Part shown: positions 1 to 5,521 of the stretch, piece after piece
Numbering within the stretch: the stretch's first letter is position 1
Layout of the letters: each line of letters begins with the position of its first letter
From: an alpha proteobacterium 3107
Lineage (GTDB): Bacteria > Pseudomonadota > Alphaproteobacteria > Rhodobacterales > Rhodobacteraceae
Length of the DNA: 5,521 bases
NCBI GenBank assembly: GCA_001483205.1
Contig: JPPB01000037.1
Span: 1 to 5,521, forward strand
Direction of reading: 5' to 3'
Position numbers and translations under genes: made by a program
Notes under the pieces: generated by a model
The model's input: only the letters and a program-made list of their open reading frames with translations
What the model was told of the DNA's origin: nothing
The model's database searches: none

Positions 1-1
1 C

Positions 2-844
2 GCATCTATGGTCCTTGGGGATTCGGTCGCCATCACCAACCGGGGCATTTACGTGCCCGAACCGCTGTTCCGCCGTGGTTTCGGCGATGTTCCGGTCGGC
101 GCGGACAGGGCTGACCCCGCCTGCAAGAGCTGGTTTGACCCTGCGGGGGCGGCGGGGAACGGAACGGCAGCGCCCGAAACAGGCTGCGGGGTTTTCCAGA
201 TCAGCCTTGATCTTGTCGTGCTGCTCGGGCTGCTGGCCGTGGTGCTGGCGATTTCACGCGCAATCGGCAAACGCGCCGACAGGCAACAGGCCACCACCGG
301 CGACAGACCGACGACCTGGCATATCAGGCTGGTGATTGTGGTTGCGCCGATGGTGCTGATGCTGTGGTATCTGGGGTTTCATCTTGGCAAGCCGGAACTC
401 AAGGGGTTCAATTTCACCAACGGAATGCACCTCAGAAATTCGCTGATCGCACTGTGGCTGGCGCTGTCCCTCTACACCGCGGCCTTCGTTGCCGAGATTG
501 TCCGCGCGGGCATTCTGGCGATTTCCAAAGGACAGACCGAGGCCGCAGGCGCGCTTGGCCTGCGCCCCAACCGGATCATGGCCCTTGTGATCATGCCGCA
601 GGCGCTGCGCGTCATTATCCCGCCGCTGATTTCCCAATACCTGAACCTGACCAAGAACTCATCGCTGGCGATTGCGGTGGGATATATGGACCTGACCGGC
701 ACCCTGATGGGCATCACGCTCAATCAGACCGGCAGGGAGCTCGAGACGATCCTTCTCGGGATGCTGATCTATCTTTCGATTTCGCTCAGCATTTCGGCGG
801 TGATGAACTGGTATAACGCCTCTGTCAGACTGGTGGAGCGGTAA
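2..844 (+). CDS. bztB: Amino acid ABC transporter permease BztB/AapQ, 5'-truncated by window edge
   Basis: This is one of two inner-membrane permease subunits of a Bzt/Aap-type importer for glutamate, glutamine, aspartate and asparagine. The reading frame is open to the left edge, and 280 residues are visible. The ATG at position 8 lies inside the family's conserved stretch (NRGIYVPEPLF follows it), so it is an internal methionine and the true start is upstream. Counting from that Met, residues 14-60 look like a periplasmic loop with two cysteines (39 and 60). Hydrophobic segments lie near 65-84, 106-124 and 145-165. The cytoplasmic EAA loop that docks the ATPase is at about 178-198 (EAAGALGL, ending IMPQAL), and further membrane segments follow. 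The gene ends in TAA one base before bztC. Assignment to the family is strong. The choice between bzt and aap names depends on the organism and is inferred. Confidence 0.93.
   Translation, partial: ASMVLGDSVAITNRGIYVPEPLFRRGFGDVPVGADRADPACKSWFDPAGAAGNGTAAPETGCGVFQISLDLVVLLGLLAVVLAISRAIGKRADRQQATTGDRPTTWHIRLVIVVAPMVLMLWYLGFHLGKPELKGFNFTNGMHLRNSLIALWLALSLYTAAFVAEIVRAGILAISKGQTEAAGALGLRPNRIMALVIMPQALRVIIPPLISQYLNLTKNSSLAIAVGYMDLTGTLMGITLNQTGRELETILLGMLIYLSISLSISAVMNWYNASVRLVER
835..838 (+). promoter_or_regulatory. Ribosome binding site of bztC inside the end of bztB
   Basis: GGAG lies 7 nt before the ATG at 846, within the last codons of bztB. It supports the chosen bztC start. The 1-nt gap between the bztB stop and this start suggests coupled translation of the two permeases. 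Confidence 0.7.
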
Positions 845-845
845 G

Positions 846-2681
846 ATGGCCGATATTGGATTTGTCCGCACCGAAATGCTGCCGGAACAGGCCCCGCCCG
901 CGTCGTCTGTCGGCGTGATCGGGTGGATGAGGGCGAACCTGTTTTCAAGCTGGTTCAACGCCATCCTGACAATCGTATCGCTGACGGCGATCTGGTATGT
1001 GCTGTCCGTGACCCTGGCCTGGGCGATTGCGCCGACATGGCAGGCCGGGTCATTGAGCGAATGCCGGGGCATCCTGCATGAACTGGGGCGAGAGGGGGAT
1101 TCCGGCGCCTGCTGGGGGGTGATCCGGGACCGCTGGGTGCAGATGCTGTTCGGTTTCTATCCCGCTGATCTCTACTGGCGGCCGATTCTGGCGTTTGTCC
1201 TTTTGGGCGTGGCGCTGGCCCCGGTGCTGTTTGCCGACAAGGTTCCGACCCGGCTGATCTGGTTTACCGCGCTCTACCCGTTCCTGATGCCGTGGCTGTT
1301 GTGGGGCGGATCGGTCTGGGCACCTTTGCTCGTCATAGCGGGGTTTGTGCTGGGGTATGCCCTGCTCCGTATCATTTCGAGCTGGTTCGGCTCGCTGATC
1401 GGTATTATTCTGGCAAGCGCTGGTGTGGTGTTGTGGTTTCTTCTGGGCATGGGATTTGTAAATGACGGGATCAACAAAACCATTGGCAAAATCAGGATAG
1501 ACTCCGCCGCACAAGCACTGCAATTACAGATACCCTTTCTGGAGGCGGATAAAGCGAACCTTGAGGCCAGGATTGAGGCGCTGGAAGACTATATAGAGGC
1601 GGCGCTTGAACAATCCGATGGCGCGCTTGAGCAGGGAGGGGGCGCTTACCGCCGGTCGATCACCGACATTGCCCCGAAACGCGGCGAACTGAAAAGCGCA
1701 CGGATAGAGCTGGCTTTGTTAAAGTCGGCTGTTTTTGATTCTCAGACGCTGCTGCGTCATATCGGCGAGCTTCCCGATCTGGAAGCAAGTTTGCCGGACC
1801 TGAACGCCAGGGCCGAAGAAATGCGCTTATCGCTTCCGGATGTCGTTTCCAAAATCACGACAGAAAACGGTTTTGAAGCCTTAAAAACGAGGATCAGCGA
1901 GGAGGAGCCGGATATTTCCCTCGAAATCATGCGGGCTTTGGAGGATACGCTTGATGCCGAGGCCAAGGCTGCTTCTGCGCGTGCGACAATCGACAAAACC
2001 TACACCGAAGTTGCCAGAATCGGCTTTCGCCCCGTCGGAAGCCGCAAATTCGGCGGCATGATGCTGTCAATCACCATCGGCGTTGTCGCCATCGCCTGCT
2101 CTCTGCCCTTGGGCATTCTGCTGGCACTGGGGCGCAAGTCCGACCTCTTTATCATCAAGGCGCTGTGTGTCGGTTTCATCGAATTTATCCGCGGCGTGCC
2201 GTTGATCACGCTTCTGTTCGTGGCGGTTACGCTTCTGCAAATCTTCATGCCGCCGCGCACCAATTTCGACATCATCCTGCGGGTCATCATCATGGCAACG
2301 CTGTTCGCCTCGGCTTATATGGCAGAGGTGATCCGGGGCGGTCTGGCCGCCCTGCCCAAGGGCCAGTATGAGGCCGCGGATTCGCTCGGCCTCGACTACT
2401 GGCGCGCGCAGCGGCTGATCATCATGCCGCAGGCGCTGAAAATCTCGATCCCCGGCATCGTGTCCACCTTCATCGGCCTGTTCAAGGACACCACGCTGGT
2501 GTCGATCATCGGGCTGCTTGACCCTCTGGGCCTGTCAAACTCCATCCGCGCAAACCCGAGCTGGAACGGCATCCTGTGGGAGCTTTACGGCTTTATCGCG
2601 CTGATGTTCTTTGTCTTCTGTTTCGCCATGTCCCGCTATTCCATGTATCTGGAGCGCAAACTTCAGACCGACAGCCACTAA
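846..2681 (+). CDS. bztC: Amino acid ABC transporter permease BztC/AapM with a large inserted helical domain
   Basis: This is the second permease subunit of the Bzt/Aap importer, expected to pair with BztB. It has 611 residues, while family members are about 430 as I recall. Residues 36-60 form a first membrane segment. A loop at 61-112 carries Cys73 and Cys89, a possible disulfide. Further membrane segments lie near 113-130, 137-154, 157-178 and 181-203. Residues 208-393 are a soluble, mostly helical insertion with a heptad pattern (L232, L239, I243, L246, I250). The permease domain occupies about 400-600, with conserved [12 protein letters not shown] and the EAA loop EAADSLGL (509-516) ending at MPQAL. 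Five N-terminal segments with a cytoplasmic N-terminus would put the insertion in the periplasm, which is inference. Without it the length would be about 425, the family norm. The frame is intact, and the flanking domains are well conserved, so the protein is probably functional. Confidence 0.93.
   Translation: MADIGFVRTEMLPEQAPPASSVGVIGWMRANLFSSWFNAILTIVSLTAIWYVLSVTLAWAIAPTWQAGSLSECRGILHELGREGDSGACWGVIRDRWVQMLFGFYPADLYWRPILAFVLLGVALAPVLFADKVPTRLIWFTALYPFLMPWLLWGGSVWAPLLVIAGFVLGYALLRIISSWFGSLIGIILASAGVVLWFLLGMGFVNDGINKTIGKIRIDSAAQALQLQIPFLEADKANLEARIEALEDYIEAALEQSDGALEQGGGAYRRSITDIAPKRGELKSARIELALLKSAVFDSQTLLRHIGELPDLEASLPDLNARAEEMRLSLPDVVSKITTENGFEALKTRISEEEPDISLEIMRALEDTLDAEAKAASARATIDKTYTEVARIGFRPVGSRKFGGMMLSITIGVVAIACSLPLGILLALGRKSDLFIIKALCVGFIEFIRGVPLITLLFVAVTLLQIFMPPRTNFDIILRVIIMATLFASAYMAEVIRGGLAALPKGQYEAADSLGLDYWRAQRLIIMPQALKISIPGIVSTFIGLFKDTTLVSIIGLLDPLGLSNSIRANPSWNGILWELYGFIALMFFVFCFAMSRYSMYLERKLQTDSH
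1467..2024 (+). other. Inserted coiled-coil-like domain within BztC (residues 208-393)
   Basis: This stretch separates the last N-terminal membrane segment of BztC from its permease domain. It has no membrane segment and is rich in Glu, Ala, Leu and Lys. Residues 232-254 follow a 3-4 hydrophobic spacing typical of a coiled coil, and a second amphipathic helix is likely at about 280-296. Three LPD(L/V) motifs lie at 309, 316 and 330. I recognise no known domain here. The boundaries are approximate, set by where family-like sequence stops (after GMGFVND) and resumes ([12 protein letters not shown]). It could be a lineage-specific periplasmic extension or an acquired segment. Confidence 0.7.
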
Positions 2682-2686
2682 AGGAG
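2681..2686 (+). promoter_or_regulatory. Strong ribosome binding site of bztD
   Basis: AAGGAG overlaps the last base of the bztC stop codon and sits 8 nt before the ATG at 2695. It decides the bztD start in favour of 2695, rather than an in-frame ATG at 2611 inside bztC or later ones at 2719 and 2749. Confidence 0.85.
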
Positions 2687-2694
2687 CCCGCCCC

Positions 2695-3498
2695 ATGGCT
2701 GAAACCCCCCATGACACCATGGTCGATCGTGAAATCGACCGCAGCCAGATGCGGGTGTCCGACGAGGTTGCGATCCAGATCACCGACATGAACAAGTGGT
2801 TCGGCGCGTTTCATGTGCTGCGCGACATCAACCTGACCGTCAACCAGGGCGAGCGGATCGTGGTTTGCGGCCCGTCCGGGTCCGGCAAATCAACGCTCAT
2901 CCGCTGCATCAACCGGCTGGAAGAGCATCAGTCGGGGCGGATCGTGGTTGACGGCACCGAACTGACCTCGGACCTCAAGAACATCGACAAGATACGGTCC
3001 GAGGTCGGCATGTGCTTTCAGCATTTCAACCTGTTTCCGCATCTGACCATTCTGGAAAACTGCACCCTTGCGCCGGTCTGGGTGCGCAAAACGCCGAAGA
3101 AAGAGGCGGTCGAGACGGCGATGCACTTTCTGGAAAAGGTGAAGATACCGGATCAGGCGGGCAAATATCCCGGTCAGCTTTCGGGTGGCCAGCAACAACG
3201 GGTGGCGATTGCGCGCTCGCTGTGCATGAGGCCCCGGATCATGCTGTTTGATGAGCCGACATCGGCGCTTGATCCTGAGATGATCAAGGAAGTTCTCGAC
3301 ACCATGATCGAGCTGGCCGAAGAGGGGATGACGATGATCTGCGTGACCCATGAGATGGGGTTTGCCCGTCAGGTGGCGAACCGGGTGATTTTCATGGATC
3401 AGGGCCAGATTGTGGAACAGAACGAACCGGCGGCGTTTTTCGACAACCCGAGGAGCGAGCGAACCCGGCTGTTCCTCAGCCAGATTCTCGGGCATTGA
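2695..3498 (+). CDS. bztD: Amino acid ABC transporter ATP-binding protein BztD/AapP
   Basis: This is the cytoplasmic ATPase that should dimerise and drive the BztB-BztC permease through their EAA loops. It has 267 residues, normal for the polar amino acid ATPase family (GlnQ/HisP/AapP). A polar leader of about 25 residues precedes the domain. The Walker A motif GPSGSGKST is at 59-67, the Q-loop glutamine at 109 and the signature LSGGQ at 162-166. Walker B IMLFDE is at 182-187 with catalytic Glu187, the D-loop SALD at 190-193 and the switch His219. All catalytic elements are intact. The start is fixed by AAGGAG 8 nt upstream. It is the last gene of the operon in this window, and the next gene faces it. 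Substrate range is inferred from the Bzt/Aap family and not from motifs in this subunit. Confidence 0.96.
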   Translation: MAETPHDTMVDREIDRSQMRVSDEVAIQITDMNKWFGAFHVLRDINLTVNQGERIVVCGPSGSGKSTLIRCINRLEEHQSGRIVVDGTELTSDLKNIDKIRSEVGMCFQHFNLFPHLTILENCTLAPVWVRKTPKKEAVETAMHFLEKVKIPDQAGKYPGQLSGGQQQRVAIARSLCMRPRIMLFDEPTSALDPEMIKEVLDTMIELAEEGMTMICVTHEMGFARQVANRVIFMDQGQIVEQNEPAAFFDNPRSERTRLFLSQILGH

Positions 3499-3564
3499 AC
3501 CGGGGGAGTTTCGCCGGGCGGGCGGGATAGGTTGGCCACCGATACGCCCTCATGCAAAGATATT
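3499..3564. other. Convergent intergenic gap between bztD and the phosphatase gene
   Basis: These 66 nt separate the two convergent stop codons. No stable hairpin followed by a T-run is visible on either strand. The only pairing I find is a weak GGGCG/CGCCC at 3516-3520 and 3545-3549 with a 24-nt loop. Transcription of each operon may therefore run into the other or end in a Rho-dependent manner. This is inferred from absence. Confidence 0.5.
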
Positions 3565-4068
3565 TCACATCAGGTCTCCCGGCACGGCAAACCCCGTCAG
3601 GTGTCCGGGCGTGCGCAGGGCCTCTGCCCAATTCCGCCCCTCAAGGTCAATCACCGCCGTCGCCGCCGTCGGATAGCGGTCAAAATCGTGATGCGCGGGC
3701 GGGCGGGCAACAAGGCCCTGTGCCAGATCAGCGATCCCCGGATTATGGCCGATCAGCATAACGCTGGTCTCTGCCCTCTCAGCAACGGCGCACATCATGG
3801 CAACGGGCGAGGCATGATAGAGCGCCCCGCGAAACACCACCTCCGGCCCCGCCAGCAGATGCGGGCGCAAACGCTCCCAGGTCTCGGTGGCACGCAGCGC
3901 CGTCGAGCACAACACGATGTCGGGCACATAGCCCTGCGCGGCCAGCCATCTGCCCACCGCCGGGGCCGCGCGCCTGCCGCGCTTGTTCAGGGGGCGGTCA
4001 TGGTCGCCCACCGGCGCGTCCCAGCTTGATTTCGCATGGCGGGTCAGGATCAGGCGATATGTGGTCAT
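3565..4068 (-). CDS. SixA-like histidine phosphatase family protein
   Basis: This is a small single-domain member of the histidine phosphatase (phosphoglycerate mutase-like) superfamily, with 167 residues, close to the size of SixA. The catalytic signature is at the N-terminus: LTRHAKSSW, with Arg10 and nucleophile His11, which takes up the phosphate. Arg59 in STALRATETW and His108 in IGHNPG complete the phosphate pocket. In E. coli, SixA acts on phosphohistidine proteins. The substrate here is unknown, and a phosphohistidine protein or small phosphoester are both possible. The start at 4068 is chosen because its ATG overlaps the TGA of the upstream Fe-S gene (ATGA) and it directly precedes the RHA motif. 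A GAGG lies about 12 nt upstream. A longer reading frame from 4170 would add 34 unconserved-looking residues translated from inside the neighbour. It is the last gene of a three-gene operon. Confidence 0.9.
   Translation of the reverse strand: MTTYRLILTRHAKSSWDAPVGDHDRPLNKRGRRAAPAVGRWLAAQGYVPDIVLCSTALRATETWERLRPHLLAGPEVVFRGALYHASPVAMMCAVAERAETSVMLIGHNPGIADLAQGLVARPPAHHDFDRYPTAATAVIDLEGRNWAEALRTPGHLTGFAVPGDLM
4065..4068 (-). other. ATGA stop-start overlap, Fe-S protein to phosphatase
   Basis: The ATG of the phosphatase (4068-4066) shares bases with the TGA of the Fe-S protein (4067-4065). This arrangement usually reflects translational coupling and supports the shorter phosphatase start. Confidence 0.85.
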
Positions 4069-4715
4069 GGGTGAAAGGCCCTCATGTGAAAGGCGGCTTG
4101 GGCCTGCAACCGGCCATGGCCCTGCGACACCGGACAAGCGCGGCGCACCAGACAGCCCCGCGACAGGCAATCCGCCCCGGCCTGCGTCTCCAGATATTCA
4201 TGGCATTTTTCCACGTCATAGCCGTCGCCGGTCAGCGCCCCCACCGGGCAGGCCTCAAGGCAGGGGCGCGCGCAGCCGGTGCAGGGGGGGTCCGGCGGCA
4301 CCCCAGGCAGGGCAATCCGCTCCGCCACCGCCACCGCGCCGCGAAACGACACCATCAGACCGGCGCGGCCATGAACCAAAAGCTGCACCGGCGACGGCCA
4401 GATATGCCCCGACCGCACCGCCCAGCGAAAAAACGGCGGGTAGGGCGGCCCGTCAGAGGGAAAGATCGCCGCCCCGCCAAGGGTGGCTGCCAGCGCCGTC
4501 ACCACCCGCCTCGACCAGCGGTCAAGCGGATGCGGCGCGCCATCGCCATACTCAGGCGACGCGGTAAAGACCGGCCAGAAACCCGGCTCTCGGGGGCCGA
4601 GCAGCAAAAGCGTGCCGCAGCCCTCGGGCACCGCATCCCCGGGCGCAGGATTGAGCGCCGCGACAATATCAAGCCACACCGCCCGCGCCGCGGCCCGCGC
4701 CGCCTGATGGGTCAT
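4065..4715 (-). CDS. Ferredoxin-like protein with two four-cysteine Fe-S motifs
   Basis: This is a predicted soluble electron-transfer or redox protein of 216 residues. The C-terminal third carries two four-cysteine sets. The first is C145-x2-C148-x3-C152-x3-C156-Pro, followed by VGAL. The second is C171, C183-x4-C188-x5-C194-Pro. Together these could hold two [4Fe-4S] clusters. The layout recalls the ferredoxin-like domain of epoxyqueuosine reductase QueG. However, the protein is far shorter and its N-terminal 140 residues show no cobalamin-binding domain I recognise. That N-terminal part has a hydrophobic, GXG-rich character and one extra Cys33. The ATG at 4715 is chosen because it overlaps the upstream stop as ATGA. 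A GTG at 4745 would give 226 residues and a 34-nt overlap. Its reaction is unknown. A role in supplying electrons to the upstream diiron membrane protein is possible but purely contextual. Confidence 0.85.
   Translation of the reverse strand: MTHQAARAAARAVWLDIVAALNPAPGDAVPEGCGTLLLLGPREPGFWPVFTASPEYGDGAPHPLDRWSRRVVTALAATLGGAAIFPSDGPPYPPFFRWAVRSGHIWPSPVQLLVHGRAGLMVSFRGAVAVAERIALPGVPPDPPCTGCARPCLEACPVGALTGDGYDVEKCHEYLETQAGADCLSRGCLVRRACPVSQGHGRLQAQAAFHMRAFHP
4712..4715 (-). other. ATGA stop-start overlap, sterol desaturase-family gene to Fe-S protein
   Basis: The TGA ending the desaturase-family gene (4714-4712) overlaps the ATG of the Fe-S gene (4715-4713). No strong Shine-Dalgarno sequence precedes this ATG, so re-initiation by ribosomes finishing the upstream gene is the likely route. 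Confidence 0.8.
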
Positions 4716-5506
4716 CTGCGCCGGAACGGAAGCCACAGGCTCCACCCCAGTCTTGCGGGCCGGTCATCCTGCCATTCCAGCCCGGTTGTCATCCCGTCAT
4801 GCCCGGCGCGGGGGCGGGCGATATAGGTGCCGAAAAGCCTGTCCCAGACCGACAGGGCAAAGCCGTAATTGCTGTCATGTTCGCGCCGGTCGGTCGAGTG
4901 ATGCACCCGGTGCATGTCAGGCGTCACCAGAATCAGCCGCAGCGGACGGTCGATATACGGGGGCAGGCGCAGATTGGCATGGGTGAACAGCGCGGTGCCG
5001 TTAAGCAGGATTTCAAACAGAACCACGGCCAGCGCCGCCGGGCCGATCAGATAAACAAGGCTGATCTTGAGCAGCATCGACAGGGCGATCTCGATCGGGT
5101 GAAAGCGAATCGCGGTGCTTACGTCGATGTCCCGGTCGGCGTGGTGAACCCGGTGCAGCCGCCACAGGACCGGCACTTTGTGGGTGATCAGATGCTGCGC
5201 CCAGATCGCCAGATCAAAGATAAGAACCGCCAGAGTGATTTCGACCCATACCGGCCAGGTGACGATATTGAACAGCCCCAGGCCCATGGCCCCGGCGTCG
5301 ATGGCCGCACCGACGGCGAGCAGCGGCAGGCCAAGGGCCAGTGCCCGCAGGGTCAGGGTGTTGAGCAGGGTGATGGCCCCGTTGGTCAGCCAGCGGCGGC
5401 GGCGCGGCAGGGCACGGGCGCGGCGGGGGGCGAGCGCCTCCAGCCCCGCGAACAGGGCGAAGAGGCTCAGAAAAATTGACAGCCGGAGGGCGGCTTCATG
5501 CTCCAT
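4712..5506 (-). CDS. Sterol desaturase / fatty acid hydroxylase family membrane protein
   Basis: This is an integral membrane diiron oxygenase of the fatty acid hydroxylase superfamily, with 264 residues. The full histidine-box set is present: H105-x3-H109, H118-x2-H121-H122 and H199-x2-H202-H203, with further candidate ligands H136 (RFHP) and H176 (THANL). Hydrophobic segments lie near 7-24, 45-68, 88-104 and 140-172, with an arginine-rich cytoplasmic-type stretch at 28-38 between the first two. Family members hydroxylate or desaturate lipids such as sterols, carotenoids, fatty acids or ornithine lipids. The substrate cannot be read from the sequence. The start is well fixed: an in-frame TGA lies 12 nt upstream (5521-5519) and no other start codon comes between. 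A weak GGCGG precedes the ATG. It is the first visible gene of the operon and overlaps the Fe-S gene by 4 nt. Any promoter is outside the window. Confidence 0.92.
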   Translation of the reverse strand: MEHEAALRLSIFLSLFALFAGLEALAPRRARALPRRRRWLTNGAITLLNTLTLRALALGLPLLAVGAAIDAGAMGLGLFNIVTWPVWVEITLAVLIFDLAIWAQHLITHKVPVLWRLHRVHHADRDIDVSTAIRFHPIEIALSMLLKISLVYLIGPAALAVVLFEILLNGTALFTHANLRLPPYIDRPLRLILVTPDMHRVHHSTDRREHDSNYGFALSVWDRLFGTYIARPRAGHDGMTTGLEWQDDRPARLGWSLWLPFRRR

Positions 5507-5521
5507 CCGCCGATCTAATCA

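Noticed and set aside
8..10. ATG at position 8 as the start of bztB.
   Set aside because: The frame is open upstream to the edge, and the sequence right after this ATG matches the middle of BztB/AapQ proteins, so a good third of the gene is missing to the left.
590..607. An 18-base exact match between bztB (590-607) and bztC (2421-2438).
   Set aside because: Both copies encode the end of the EAA loop (IMPQAL) in paralogous permeases in the same codon register. This is conserved coding sequence, not a mobile or regulatory repeat.
2890..3495. A long open frame of 201 codons on the minus strand opposite bztD.
   Set aside because: It is a high-G+C shadow. The plus-strand frame encodes a complete ABC ATPase with every motif, and the antisense product has no recognisable domain.
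3578..3609. A possible hairpin (CCCGGCAC pairing with GTG-T-CCGGG) near the 3' end of the phosphatase gene, considered as a terminator.
   Set aside because: It lies within coding sequence, has a bulge and a 15-nt loop, and has no T-run on either side.
4065..4715. The Fe-S protein as epoxyqueuosine reductase QueG.
   Set aside because: Only the cysteine-rich part resembles QueG. At 216 residues it is too short, and the cobalamin-binding N-terminal domain and typical QueG motifs are not seen.
4026..4826. A 266-codon plus-strand open frame opposite the Fe-S protein gene.
   Set aside because: It has a very Arg/Pro/His-rich composition and no motif, and it covers two real minus-strand genes and their overlap. 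It is treated as a shadow.
4799..5479. A 226-codon plus-strand open frame opposite the sterol desaturase-family gene.
   Set aside because: Its product is rich in Gln, Arg, Gly and Pro with no domain, typical of an antisense shadow. The minus strand shows all histidine boxes.

Overview
The window most likely comes from an alphaproteobacterium of the Rhodobacterales. The base composition is high in G+C. The first three genes match the BztBCD (Rhodobacter) / AapQMP (Rhizobium) transporter for acidic and amide amino acids. Placement rests on remembered family sequences, not on a search.

Positions 1 to 3498 (+ strand) hold the distal part of a bzt operon: the 3' two thirds of permease bztB (cut by the window edge), permease bztC, and the ATPase bztD. 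The genes are tightly packed: 1 nt between bztB and bztC, and 13 nt between bztC and bztD with a strong AAGGAG site. The binding-protein gene (bztA) and the operon promoter would lie to the left, outside the window. BztB and BztC should form the membrane heterodimer that BztD powers to import glutamate, glutamine, aspartate and asparagine.

Positions 3565 to 5506 (- strand) hold a compact three-gene operon read toward bztD. It contains a sterol desaturase / fatty acid hydroxylase family membrane protein, a small protein with two four-cysteine Fe-S motifs, and a SixA-like histidine phosphatase. Both internal junctions are 4-nt ATGA overlaps, so translation is probably coupled. The two operons converge on a 66-nt gap with no convincing terminator.

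The most unusual element is inside bztC. The protein is 611 residues rather than about 430, because roughly 186 residues of mostly helical, partly heptad-patterned sequence sit between its N-terminal membrane segments and its permease domain. The core of this segment is about 55% G+C by hand count, and the segment contains every TTA leucine codon found in the three bzt genes. It is probably periplasmic and may be an acquired or fast-evolving domain. No RNA genes, mobile elements, CRISPR arrays or long repeats were seen.
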